NCBI RefSeq assembly: GCF_014295035.1
Contig: NZ_CP060404.1
Coordinates: 7,356,501 to 7,420,500, forward strand
Direction of reading: 5' to 3'
Source of the DNA: Streptomyces buecherae
GTDB taxonomy: Bacteria > Actinomycetota > Actinomycetes > Streptomycetales > Streptomycetaceae
Length of the DNA stretch: 64,000 nt
Shown here: piece after piece, positions 31,683-41,700 of the stretch
Layout: each line of letters begins with the position of its first letter
How positions within the stretch are numbered: the stretch's first letter is position 1
Notes under the pieces: model-generated
The model's input: the letters and a program-made list of their open reading frames with translations, nothing else
Database searches by the model: none
What the model was told of the DNA's origin: nothing
Position numbers and translations under genes: made by a program

Positions 31683-33977
31683 GTGCGAGACTCAGTGAAC
31701 GACGACCCCGGCGGCGAGCAGGCGAAGATCACCCCGCCCAAGACGTGGGCGGCCGGCGTTCCGGCCGTCGCGCACGCGCTCCAGTACTCGCTCGCGGAGA
31801 CCTCTCCCCGTCGTACGGCGCTGAACCTGCTGGACATCAACCAGACCAAGGGGTTCGACTGCCCCGGGTGTGCCTGGCCCGACCCCGCCCCGGGCCGGCG
31901 GCACACGAACGAGTACTGCGAGAACGGCGCCAAGCACGCCAACGACGACGCCACCACGCGGCGCGTCACGCCCGAGTTCTTCCGCCGGTACTCGGTGAGC
32001 GAGCTCGCGCGCAGCTCGGACCGGTGGTTGAACCAACAGGGCCGGCTCACCCAGCCCATGGTGAAGCGGCCGGGCGCGGACCACTACGAGCCGATCAGTT
32101 GGAGTGCCGCCCTGTCGCTGCTGGCCGAGGAGCTGCGCGCCATGGACTCGCCGGACGAGGCGGTCTTCTACACCTCGGGCCGGGCCGGCAACGAGCCGGC
32201 CTTCGTGCTCCAGCTCTTCGCGCGGGCGCTCGGCACCAACAACCTGCCGGACTGCTCCAACATGTGTCACGAGTCCAGCGGCGCGGCGCTGCACGAGACG
32301 CTCGGGATCGGCAAGGGTGACGTCAGCCTCCTCGACATCCACCACGCCGACCTGGTGCTCACCGTGGGGCAGAACCCCGGCAGCAACCACCCCCGGATGC
32401 TGTCCGCGCTGGAGGAGACCAAGCGCGGTGGCGGGCAGATCGTGGCCGTCAACCCGCTCCCCGAGGCGGGCCTGATGCGGTTCAAGAACCCGCAGAAGCC
32501 CCGGGGCGTGATCGGTCGGGGCACCAACATCGCCGACCAGTTCCTCCAGATCCGCCTCGGCGGCGACCTCGCCCTCTTCCAGGCACTGAACCTGCTCCTG
32601 CTGGAGGCCGAGGACGCCGCGCCCGGCACGGTCCTCGACCACGACTTCATCGACCAGCGCACCGCCGGGTTCGAGGAGTTCGCGGAGCACCTGCGCGCCA
32701 CCGTCTCCTGGCCGGACGTGCTGGAGGCGACCGGCCTGACCCGCCGGCAGATCGAGGAGTTGCGGGACCGGGTGCTGGCCAGCGAGCGGATCGTGGTGTG
32801 CTGGGCGATGGGGCTCACCCAGCAGAAGCACGGCGTGCCCACCATCCGCGAGCTGGTGAACTTCCAACTCCTGCGGGGAAACATCGGCCGGCCGGGCGCG
32901 GGCGTGTGTCCCGTACGCGGGCACAGCAACGTCCAGGGCGATCGGACCATGGGCATCTGGGAGAAGATGCCCCAGGACTTCCTGGACGCGCTGGAGCGCG
33001 AGTTCTCCTTCACCCCGCCCACCCGGCACGGCCTGGACACGGTGGACTCCATCCGGGCCATGCTCGAAGGCCGCGTCAGGGTCTTCCTCGGCCTCGCGGG
33101 CAACTTCGTACGCGCCGCCCCCGACAGCGAGCGCACCGAGGAGGCGATGCGCCGCTGCCGGCTCACCGCGCACATCTCCACCAAGCTCAACCGCTCGCAC
33201 GCGGTCTGCGGCGACACGGCCCTGATCCTGCCGACCCTCGGGCGCAGTGAGCGGGACCGCCAGGGAGGTCAGGAGCAGTTCATCACCGTCGAGGACTCCA
33301 TGAGCGAGGTGCACGCGTCCGCCGGACGCCTGGAGCCCGTCTCCAGCCACCTGCTCAGCGAGGTCGCGATCCTGAGCCGGCTGGCTAGGCAGACGCTCGG
33401 CGACAGGGTGCCCGTGCCCTGGGAGGACTTCGAGGCGGACTACGGGAACATTCGTGACCGCATCGCGCGGGTCGTCCCGGGTTTCGAGAACTTCAACACC
33501 AGGGCGCGGAAACCGGGCGGTTTCGCCCTGCCCAACCCGGTCAACGAGGGGGTGTTCCCCACCCCCAGCGGCAAGGCGCACTTCACCCGCAACGACTTCA
33601 CGATGCTGCGCGCCCCCGAGGGGCACCTGCTGTTGCAGACGCTGCGCTCCCACGACCAGTGGAACACCGTTCCCTACACCACCAACGACCGGTACCGAGG
33701 CATCCACGGCTCCCGCCGGATCGTCCTCGTCCACCCCGCCGACCTGGCCGCCCTCGGGCTGGCGGACGGCGCGCAGGTGGACGTGGTCAGCGTCTGGCAG
33801 GACGGTATCGAACGCCGCGCCGAGGACTTCCGGCTCGTCTCCTACCCCACCACCGCCGGCTGTGCCGCGGCCTACTACCCGGAGACCAACGTCCTGGTGC
33901 CGCTCGACAGCGTGGCCGACACCAGCAACACGCCGACCTCCAAGGGCATCGTCGTCCGCCTGGAGCCGCGACCCTGA
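31683..33977 (+). CDS. FdhF/YdeP-type molybdopterin oxidoreductase
   Basis: This 764-residue protein belongs to the molybdopterin oxidoreductase family, YdeP branch. The N-terminus holds 'FDCPGCAWPDP' near residue 58, characteristic of this branch, instead of a canonical 4Fe-4S motif. The region 'LPDCSNMCHESSGAAL' near residue 195 includes the expected Mo-ligand Cys. Later blocks 'GQNPGSNHPRMLSALEE', 'QKHGVPTIRELVNFQLLRGNIGRPGAGVCPVRGHSNVQGDRTMGI' (read in parts) and 'NTPTSKGIVVRLEP' at the C-terminus match the cofactor-binding and domain IV regions. E. coli YdeP is linked to acid resistance; the substrate is not known. The start is a GTG at 31683, though a GTG four codons later is possible. 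Confidence 0.9.
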   Translation: MRDSVNDDPGGEQAKITPPKTWAAGVPAVAHALQYSLAETSPRRTALNLLDINQTKGFDCPGCAWPDPAPGRRHTNEYCENGAKHANDDATTRRVTPEFFRRYSVSELARSSDRWLNQQGRLTQPMVKRPGADHYEPISWSAALSLLAEELRAMDSPDEAVFYTSGRAGNEPAFVLQLFARALGTNNLPDCSNMCHESSGAALHETLGIGKGDVSLLDIHHADLVLTVGQNPGSNHPRMLSALEETKRGGGQIVAVNPLPEAGLMRFKNPQKPRGVIGRGTNIADQFLQIRLGGDLALFQALNLLLLEAEDAAPGTVLDHDFIDQRTAGFEEFAEHLRATVSWPDVLEATGLTRRQIEELRDRVLASERIVVCWAMGLTQQKHGVPTIRELVNFQLLRGNIGRPGAGVCPVRGHSNVQGDRTMGIWEKMPQDFLDALEREFSFTPPTRHGLDTVDSIRAMLEGRVRVFLGLAGNFVRAAPDSERTEEAMRRCRLTAHISTKLNRSHAVCGDTALILPTLGRSERDRQGGQEQFITVEDSMSEVHASAGRLEPVSSHLLSEVAILSRLARQTLGDRVPVPWEDFEADYGNIRDRIARVVPGFENFNTRARKPGGFALPNPVNEGVFPTPSGKAHFTRNDFTMLRAPEGHLLLQTLRSHDQWNTVPYTTNDRYRGIHGSRRIVLVHPADLAALGLADGAQVDVVSVWQDGIERRAEDFRLVSYPTTAGCAAAYYPETNVLVPLDSVADTSNTPTSKGIVVRLEPRP

Positions 33978-34186
33978 CGGACTGGGCCGACCACGCCGAC
34001 CACCCGTGGCGAGAGGGACACCGCGCGCCGAGACAGCCACCCGCGTCCAGACGGTCACCGCGCGCCGAGGCGGTGACCCCGCGCGGGCGGGGCGGTCACC
34101 ACCTGCCGGGCCGGGACGAATGGCGGGATGGCCGGGGGCGGAGCACAGTGGAAGAGACCTGTGACCTGCGGCGCAAGGGGTGCCCC

Positions 34187-34414
34187 ATGGCGAAAGACCA
34201 AGAGTTCGGCAAGGGAGACCACGTCTCCTGGAACAGTCACGGACAGTCCGTCCACGGGAAGGTCAAGAAGAAGATCACGAAGCGCACCGAGGCTGCGGGG
34301 CGCACCGTGGCCGCCTCCGATGAGGAACCGCAGTACGAGGTCGAGAGCGACAAGAGCGGACGCAGAGCCGTACACAAGCCGAAGTCCCTGCGGAAGCGGG
34401 GAGACGGGGCGTGA
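34187..34414 (+). CDS. DUF2945 (hypervirulence-associated TUDOR-domain) small protein
   Basis: This 75-residue basic protein has 'FGKGDHVSWNSHGQSVHGKVKKKITKRT' (read in parts) and 'YEVESDKSGRRAVHKPKSLRK', the full length of the DUF2945 family, whose fold is predicted to be TUDOR-like. Function is not established. It overlaps the DUF3140 gene by four bases (GTGA), indicating a two-gene unit with coupled translation. Confidence 0.82.
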   Translation: MAKDQEFGKGDHVSWNSHGQSVHGKVKKKITKRTEAAGRTVAASDEEPQYEVESDKSGRRAVHKPKSLRKRGDGA

Positions 34415-34752
34415 GCGGCGCGAGCGACACGGACCGCGACGAGACGCGGCGCGAGTTCGGTGAGGCCGTCAACATGACGGCCGGCGACCTCGAAGCGTGG
34501 CTGGCGACGGACGAGTCGAAGAGCGTGGGCTGGTCGGACGACGGGGGCGAGAGCGTCGGCCATGCCTCGGGGCGCCGCATCGTCGAGTTGTTGCACACGA
34601 AGAAGACCGACCTCAGCGACGACGACCTGGCCCACATGCGGAAGGTCGTCGGCTACGTGCACCGGCACACGGCCCAACGACCCAAGGGCGATGTGACGCG
34701 TACCAAGTGGCGCTACTCCCTCATGAACTGGGGACACGACCCGACGAAGTGA
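34411..34752 (+). CDS. DUF3140 family protein
   Basis: This 113-residue acidic protein has 'EFGEAVNMTAGDLEAWLATDESKSVGW' (in parts), 'SGRRIVELLHTKKTDLSDDDLAHMRKVVGYVHRH' and a C-terminal 'RYSLMNWGHDP', the complete DUF3140 pattern. It is frequently next to DUF2945 in actinobacteria and proteobacteria; a DNA- or protein-binding role is possible but unknown. GTG start overlaps the preceding stop. Confidence 0.85.
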   Translation: MSGASDTDRDETRREFGEAVNMTAGDLEAWLATDESKSVGWSDDGGESVGHASGRRIVELLHTKKTDLSDDDLAHMRKVVGYVHRHTAQRPKGDVTRTKWRYSLMNWGHDPTK

Positions 34753-35976
34753 CCCGTGCCTGGCGCGCGGACGCCCCTCCCGCCGTGGCCGGAAGCCGCC
34801 GACGCGGGTGACGACGCACCGGGCGCCCCGTCGCGGCCGCGCGGAGGGCGACACCGGCGGCGGCGGAGCCGCGCCGGGGCGGCCCTGTGCCCGGGGGCGC
34901 CGGTCGCGCGACGGCGTGCCCACCCTGGCCGGTTGACCAGGTGCGGGCGGCCCCGTGCGGACATCTCACGCACGGCCCGGACGATATCCCTCCCGGACAC
35001 GGGACGGCACCCGCGAACCCCGCGTCCGAGCCCATGGGCATGAGGTTACCGAGCGGTTAGAATGCGCACTCCGCCGTCGATATTCGAGGCGCTTTCGCGG
35101 ACAAATGGCCGATGCGGTGGATATGACTGCCAAATCCGCCCAGCGTCCCGGCGGATCAACCGCCGCCCCACCTGGGCGCAATGTCCCGCACAACGGTGGC
35201 GACCTGTGGTTTCCGCGTACCGGTATCTCGCGCTCCGATGTCGACGCGGCGAAACGCCCCACGTCGTCGTGGGCGATTGACATCGGCCATCGTGTGCAGT
35301 GGCGCTGAGCGGCATACGGCACGGTGGGACGCCTGGGCTATACCGCCAGCTCGGGGCGGAGATGGCGCACAGGAAGTTAATAGATCTCGTGCGGAAGTCG
35401 CACACCCGCCTATCAGTTCCATGTGAATGACTAAGTCACCGCGGGGGCGGCAACCGGAATGATCGGCGGGCATTGTGGCGCCTTGCCGGAGCCGCTGGAG
35501 TGCTTTATGGTTCTGGCTCGCGGAGGGGATATGAAGCATGGCCCGGCACGGCCGCACTCGCTCCCGGTTCGACCGCTGCGTCTTCTAGCGAGCTTGTCAC
35601 CTGCGAAAACGTCGGTGGACGCGGGATGCGTGGGACGCCGGAAAACCGGATTTGTCGGGCGTTCGGCAATGCCCGTATCGCTTCTTTCGGGGGCGCGGTA
35701 GTTCGACCGGTACGTGCGGATGCGATCTTTATGGAAGGGGAAAGATCGCGGCGCCGGAAAGGATCACGAAAGCGCCCGGGGGCGTAGAAGTGTGAGGTCA
35801 ACGTCCATGTCGACAGGTCCATCGGCCAGGTCGCGGCGGAACGAAGAAGATCCATTCAGCCCGGCAGCCGACAAAGCGCCGTGCGCCCTTTTGATCTCCG
35901 CGGCCCGAAGATACGAGAGGCACCGTGGTCCGTATTTAATCGTCGGCTAGTGGCGTCTGACTCTCAGGGAGTTCAT
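34753..35976 (+). other. 1.2-kb leader region upstream of the diaminopropionate/Pls-like operon
   Basis: The first 280 bases are GC-rich and feature-poor. From about 35040 the composition drops to a visibly lower GC than the neighbouring genes, with AT-rich patches near 35370-35440 and 35900-35945. Short open frames on both strands have no ribosome sites and no recognisable protein. A perfect 11-bp palindrome TGACTAAGTCA lies at 35428-35438. I expect promoter and regulator sites for the downstream operon here, but no -35/-10 pair is convincing. Confidence 0.5.
35428..35438. promoter_or_regulatory. Palindrome TGACTAAGTCA, possible operator
   Basis: A perfect 11-bp inverted repeat with a single central base sits in the low-GC leader of the Dap operon, about 540 bases before its first start. 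Role inferred from position only. Confidence 0.3.
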
Positions 35977-38595
35977 GTGGCGCGAGAACCCGCCAAATCA
36001 GCGAGCGGCGATCCGGAAGAAGTCGGCACAACTTCACAGGAATGGGCAAGTCCGGAGAATCGTATAGCGGAGATCTTCGCCGAGCTGCTGGCCGAGGTCG
36101 TGCAGGTCGAAAGCGTGCCGCTCGACAGCCACTTTTTTGATGATCTCGGCGCGGACTCGCTGGTGATGGCACATTTCTGCGCACGCGTCAGGAAGCGGCC
36201 GGACCTTCCCGCGGCGTCGATGAAAGACATCTACAAGAGCCCGACCGTGCGCGGTCTGGCGGCGGCGCTCGCGGACGCGGCCCCCGCCCCCGTCAGCTCA
36301 CCGGCCCCGGCCCCGCAGCCGGCGCCCGAACCGGTCAGCACGGTGCGCTACACCCTGTGCGGAGCGGCGCAGCTCCTCTTCTTCCTCGGCTACGCCTTCC
36401 TCCTCACGGTCGTCACCGTGCGGGGCTACGAGTGGATCTCCGAGGCGTCGACCCCGACGGGGGGTTACGGCCGGGCCGTCGTCTTCGGCGCCGCCAACTT
36501 CCTCGGCATGAGCCTGCTGCCGATCGCCGCCAAGTGGCTCCTCATCGGCCGCTGGACGGCCCGCGACTTCCCCCTCTGGGGCCCGACCTATCTGCGGTTC
36601 TGGATGGTCAAGGTGCTGATCTACAGCAGCCCGTTGGCCCTCTTCGTCGGCAACCCGGTGTACGTGTTCTACCTGCGGGCCCTCGGCGCCAGGGTCGGCA
36701 AGCACGTCACGATCCTCTCGCGCAGCGTCCCGGTCTGCGCTGACCTGCTCACCATCGGCGCCGGCACGGTGATCCGCAAAGAGGCGTTCTTCCTCTGCCA
36801 CCGGGCACACGCCGGACGGATCGAGACCGGACCGGTCACCATCGGCCGCGACGCGTTCGTCGGCGAGCGCTCCGTTCTGGACATCCGTACGTCGATGGGG
36901 GACGGGGCACAACTCGGCCACGCCTCCGCCCTGCACAGCGGCATGGCCGTCCCCAGCGGTCAGCACTGGCACGGATCGCCCGCGCAACGCACGGAAGTCG
37001 ACTACCTCAGGGTCGAGCCGGCCCGGTGCGGCACCCTGCGGCGGGCCGCCTTCGGCATCGGCGGCGTGCTCAAGACGCTGCTCGTGGTCGTGCCACTGAC
37101 GATGGCCACCGTTGAGGCGCTGCTGACCTGGGTGCGCACGCTGGCCGGCGCGCGCGACTCGGGAGCCGAGTCCGTCACGTCCTCGGCGTTCTACGTCGAG
37201 GGGCTGGCGCTCTCACTGGTGCTGTTCGCCGGCTTCCTCGTCCTCGGCCCCGTCCTGCTGTTCACCGTGCCCCGCCTGCTGAGCCTCGCGGTCAAGCCGG
37301 ACGTGGTCTATCCGCTGTACGGCGTGCGGTACTCCCTGCACCGGACGGTGCAGCGCATGACCAACGCCAGGTTCTTCCTGTGGCTCTTCGGCGACAGCTC
37401 GTACGTCGTCCACTACCTGCGCTGCCTCGGGTACGACCTGTCCCAGGTGGAACAGACCGGCTCGAACTTCGGCATCCGGGTGCAGCACGAGTCCCCGTAC
37501 CTGAGCACCGTCGGCAGCGGCACGATGATCGCCGACGGGCTGTCGATCATCAACACCGACGTCTCCAGCACCTCCTTCCGCCTCTCGCGCACCTCGATCG
37601 GCAGCTCCAGCTTCCTGGGCAACCACATCTCGTACCCCTCGGGAGGCCGGACGGGCGACAACTGCCTGCTGGCGACGAAGGTGATGGTGCCGCTCGACGG
37701 CGAGGTGCGACAGGGGACGGGCCTGCTGGGCTCGCCCAGCTTCGAGATCCCGCGCACGGTGGAGCGCGACACCCGGTTCGACCACCTGCGCGACGGCGAG
37801 GGCCTGCGCCGCGGCCTGGCCGCGAAGAACCGCTACAACATCCGCACGATGGGCGTCGTCCTGTTCCTGCGCTGGCTGCACGTCCTCGCCGTCACGCTGC
37901 TCGGCCTGGCGACCATCGGCCGGTACGACACGGTGGGCCAGTTGATGGAGGTCCTGCTGTTGGCGAGCGTGTTCGTCCTCACCGCCCTGTACTACGCGCT
38001 GGTGGAACGGTGCATGACGCGCTTCCGGCCCCTGCGACCGATGGTGTGCTCCATCTACGACCCCTACTTCTGGCACCACGAACGCCTGTGGAAGGTGCCC
38101 TACGCCCACCTCCAGGCGCTCAACGGGACCCCGTTCAAGAGCGTGTTCTGGCGGCTGCTCGGCGTGCGGGTGGGCCGCCGGGTCTACGACGACGGCTGCG
38201 ACCTCTCCGAGCGCACGCTCGTCGCCATCGGCGACGACTGCGCGCTCAACGCTGCCAGCGCCATCCAGTGCCACTCCCAGGAGGACGGCACCTTCAAGTC
38301 CGACCGCAGCACCCTGGGCGCGGGATGCACCATCGGGGTCGGCGCGCTGGTCCACTACGGCGTGACGATGGGGGACGGCGCGACGCTGGCCGCCGACTCG
38401 TTCCTGATGAAGGGCGAGGACGTGCCCGCGCACGCACGGTGGGGCGGCAACCCGGCCGGCGAGCTGCGCGGCCCCGCGCCACGGCCGGTCGTGGCGACCG
38501 GCGCGGCGGCGCTCGCGCCGGCGGCCGACCGGCGGGCCTTGCCACCGCGCCCCAGGGCGGACGGCGCGGCCGTCGCGAAGAGCGCGTCGGGGTGA
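35977..38595 (+). CDS. Carrier-domain/membrane protein resembling the C-terminal half of epsilon-poly-lysine synthetase (NRPS terminal domain, three LbH domains)
   Basis: This 872-residue protein joins an NRPS carrier domain (residues 25-100, phosphopantetheine Ser61 in 'DDLGADSLV') to a membrane part matching the NRPS 'terminal domain' of Pls/PosA proteins. It has helix pairs near 125-190, 365-430 and 640-700, each pair followed by a soluble left-handed beta-helix (hexapeptide) domain: about 215-345 ('GARVGKHVTILSR', 'TIGAGTVIRKEAF'), 490-600 ('GSGTMIADGLSIINTD', 'SSFLGNHISYP') and 720-850 ('AIGDDCALNAASAI', 'TIGVGALVHYGVTMGDGATL'). In Pls such tandem domains iteratively form isopeptide bonds. 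Unlike Pls there is no adenylation domain; it is on the next gene. The GTG at 35977 has AGGGAG five bases upstream. Confidence 0.88.
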   Translation: MAREPAKSASGDPEEVGTTSQEWASPENRIAEIFAELLAEVVQVESVPLDSHFFDDLGADSLVMAHFCARVRKRPDLPAASMKDIYKSPTVRGLAAALADAAPAPVSSPAPAPQPAPEPVSTVRYTLCGAAQLLFFLGYAFLLTVVTVRGYEWISEASTPTGGYGRAVVFGAANFLGMSLLPIAAKWLLIGRWTARDFPLWGPTYLRFWMVKVLIYSSPLALFVGNPVYVFYLRALGARVGKHVTILSRSVPVCADLLTIGAGTVIRKEAFFLCHRAHAGRIETGPVTIGRDAFVGERSVLDIRTSMGDGAQLGHASALHSGMAVPSGQHWHGSPAQRTEVDYLRVEPARCGTLRRAAFGIGGVLKTLLVVVPLTMATVEALLTWVRTLAGARDSGAESVTSSAFYVEGLALSLVLFAGFLVLGPVLLFTVPRLLSLAVKPDVVYPLYGVRYSLHRTVQRMTNARFFLWLFGDSSYVVHYLRCLGYDLSQVEQTGSNFGIRVQHESPYLSTVGSGTMIADGLSIINTDVSSTSFRLSRTSIGSSSFLGNHISYPSGGRTGDNCLLATKVMVPLDGEVRQGTGLLGSPSFEIPRTVERDTRFDHLRDGEGLRRGLAAKNRYNIRTMGVVLFLRWLHVLAVTLLGLATIGRYDTVGQLMEVLLLASVFVLTALYYALVERCMTRFRPLRPMVCSIYDPYFWHHERLWKVPYAHLQALNGTPFKSVFWRLLGVRVGRRVYDDGCDLSERTLVAIGDDCALNAASAIQCHSQEDGTFKSDRSTLGAGCTIGVGALVHYGVTMGDGATLAADSFLMKGEDVPAHARWGGNPAGELRGPAPRPVVATGAAALAPAADRRALPPRPRADGAAVAKSASG

Positions 38596-38717
38596 CGCCG
38601 CGACCACCCGCGACCGGGTGACCACCTGGCCCGCGCACCGCACGATCCACCGCCGCACCGCCGCGTTCCCGCGGCCAGTGACCCGCGGCGCCATGGCACG
38701 GCGAGGAGGGAGGCTCG

Positions 38718-41700
38718 ATGAGCGCATCGATGGACGATGACCGGGAGTACTGGCGGAAGGTGCTCACCGCCGGCGGGTTCACCGCCATCCCACGGTGGAC
38801 GCCCGATCCGGTGACGGGCGTCGTCGACCAGGAGACGGAGATCCCCGACGACCTGGCCGCGGCGCTGCGCCGACGGGCGGGCGAGCTGGGCGTACCACCG
38901 CACACGCTGCTGCTCGCCGCGCACGCCAGGGTGCTGGCGGCGCTCTCCGGAGAGCGGACGGTAGGCACCGGCTACGCCACGCCGGGGCCGGGCCCCGCCC
39001 TGCCCTGCCGGCTGTCGACCACGCCCACCACCTGGCGCGAGCTGGTGGCCGAGGCGCGCGGGGTGGAGGCCGAACTGCTGGCCCACCAGGACTGTGCGGT
39101 GGCCGACCTCGCGCGCGAACTGGGCCTGGACCACCTGCCGTACGAGACCGAACTCGACCTGGCCGGCAGCGGCGGCGACCTGGCTCCCCGCACCGTGCTG
39201 CGGGTGGCGGCACGGTGGAGCGGCGAGCGGCTCGCGCTGCGGCTGCGCTACCGGACCGAGGCGCTCGACGCCGCGTACGCAGCCCGGGTCGCGGGCTACC
39301 ACCGCACCGCGCTCGCCCAACTCGCCGCCGATCCGGACGCCGAGCACGCACGGCAGAGCCTCCTCTCCGCCGCCGAACACCGCTTCCAGCTCGAAGGGTT
39401 GGCGGGTCCGGACCGTCCGCTGCCCGACCGCCGGTTCCACGAACTCTTCGAGGAGCGGGTACGGGCCCACCCCGAGGCCGTCGCCGCCGTCCACGGCGAC
39501 CGGCGGTGGACGTACCGCGAACTCAACGCCCGCGCCAACCGCCTGGGACGGGCCCTGCTGGCGCGGGGCCTTGGCCGCGAGGGCGTGGTGGCCGTGGTCA
39601 CCGAACGCGACCTGGACTGGATGGCCGCCGTCATCGCCATCTTCAAGGCCGGCGGCGTCTACCTGCCCGTCGAACCGCACCTGCCGGCCGACCGCGTCGC
39701 GGCCATGCTCTCCCGCGCCGCCTGCACGCTCGCCCTGACCGGCCCGGGCGGCACCGGCCCCGGCGGCAGCGACCCCAGCGGCACCGCCCCCGGCGGCAGC
39801 GACCCCGGCGACACCGGCCTGGGCCCGGCCCTGGAGACGCTGCCCGCCGTCCGCGCCCTGCCCATCGAGGCCGCCTACGCGGAGGACCACGCCGAGGACG
39901 ACCTCGGCATCGAGGTCGGGCCGGACCAACTCGCCTACATCTACTTCACCTCCGGCTCCACCGGCGAGCCCAAGGGCGCGATGTGCGAGCACGCGGGCAT
40001 GCTCAACCACCTCTACGCCAAGATCACCGACCTGGGGATCGGCCCGGGACAGGTGGTGGCCCAGACCGCCCCCCAGGGCTTCGACATCTCGCTGTGGCAA
40101 CTGGTCTCCGCCCTCCTGGTCGACGGCCGGACCCACCTGGTCGAACAGCGGGTGATCCTGGACGTCCAGCGGTTCGTCGACACCCTCGTCGCGGGCCGGG
40201 TCAACGTGCTCCAGGTCGTCCCCTCCTACCTCGAAGCCGTCCTCACCGACCTGGAACGCCGCCCGCGCCCGCTGCCCGACCTGCGCTGCGTCTCGGTCAC
40301 CGGCGAGGCGCTCAAGAAGGAGATCGCCCAGCGCTGGTTCGCGGCCCAACCCGGAATCAGGCTGGTCAACGCGTACGGCCTCACCGAGACCTCCGACGAC
40401 ACCAACCACGAGGTCATGGACCGGGCGCCGGACGGCGACCGGGTCCCGCTCGGCCCCTGCGTCAACAACGTGCGGGTGTACGTCGTGGACGAGCACCTGT
40501 CGCCGGTCCCGCTGGGCGCCCCCGGCGAGATCGTGTTCGCCGGCGTCTGCGTCGGCCGCGGCTACGTCAACGACCCCGAACGCACCCGACTCGCCTTCCT
40601 GGACGACCCGTTCCACCCGGGCCAACGTCTCTACCGGGGCGGCGACTTCGGCCGCTGGCTGCCCGGCGGCAAGCTCGACTTCCTCGGCCGCCGGGACGCC
40701 CAGGTCAAGATCCGTGGCTTCCGCATCGAGATCGGCGACATCGAGAGCGCGCTGCTGCGGGTGCCCGGCGTGCGCGACGGCGCCGTCGTCGTGGCCGGAC
40801 AGGGCGAGGGCCAGACCAAGCACCTCGTGGCCTTCTGCGCCGGACCCCACGCCGTGGCCACGGAGGACCTGCGCGACCGGCTGCGCGAGTCGCTGCCCGC
40901 GTACATGGTCCCGACGGCCTTCCACTGGCGCGACCGACTCCCGCTCACCGCCAACGGCAAGGTCGACAAGAAGGCGCTCACCGCCCTGGCCGCCGAACGC
41001 GGCGCCACCGATGACGGCCAGCACGCGCCGCGTACGCCCACCGAACGCCGGTTGGCCGAGGCGTGGACCACGGTGCTCGGCATCCCGACCGACCGCATCG
41101 GGCGCCGGGACCACTTCTTCGACCTGGGCGGCACCTCGCTCTCCGCCGTCAAACTCGCGATCGCCCTCGACCGCGCGGTCTCCCTCAACGACCTCACCCG
41201 CCACCCCGTCCTGGCCGACCTGGCCGCCCTGGTCGACGGCCGCTCCGCACGCCGGCCGGGACTGCTGCACCCGCTGGCCGAACCGGAGGGCGAGCCCACC
41301 GCGCTCCTGGTGTGCTTCCCGTACGCCGGCGGCAACGCGGTCAACTTCCGGCCGATGGCCACGGCCCTGCGGGCCGGCGGGCTCGCGGTCGAGGCCGTCG
41401 AGCTGCCCGGCCACGACCTGGCCGCCGAGCGCGCCCCCTTCGCCCCGCTGGAGCAGGTGGTCGAACAGGTCGTCGCCGAACTGGCCGCGCGCCCGCTGCC
41501 GCCCCGGCTGCTGCTCTGGGGCCACTCGTCCGGCGCCGCCCCGGCCATCGAGACCGCCCGCGCCCTGGCGGCCCGTGGCATCCCCGTGCACCGGGTGTTC
41601 GTCGGCGCGCAACTCCTCGGCGAGGCGGAAGAACGGCGCGCCGCCATCGCCGACTTGGCGCTGCGCAGCAACGCGCAGATCACCAAGGAACTGAGCGCCG

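Noticed and set aside
34955..35308. Short open frames in the Dap operon leader
   Set aside because: Overlapping frames on both strands, no ribosome sites, no domain-like sequence.
34753..35976. IdeR/DmdR iron box for a siderophore-like Dap operon
   Set aside because: I saw no sequence resembling the TTAGGTTAGGC-type palindrome; there is also no siderophore synthetase, uptake or export gene, so a staphyloferrin-type product is not favoured.
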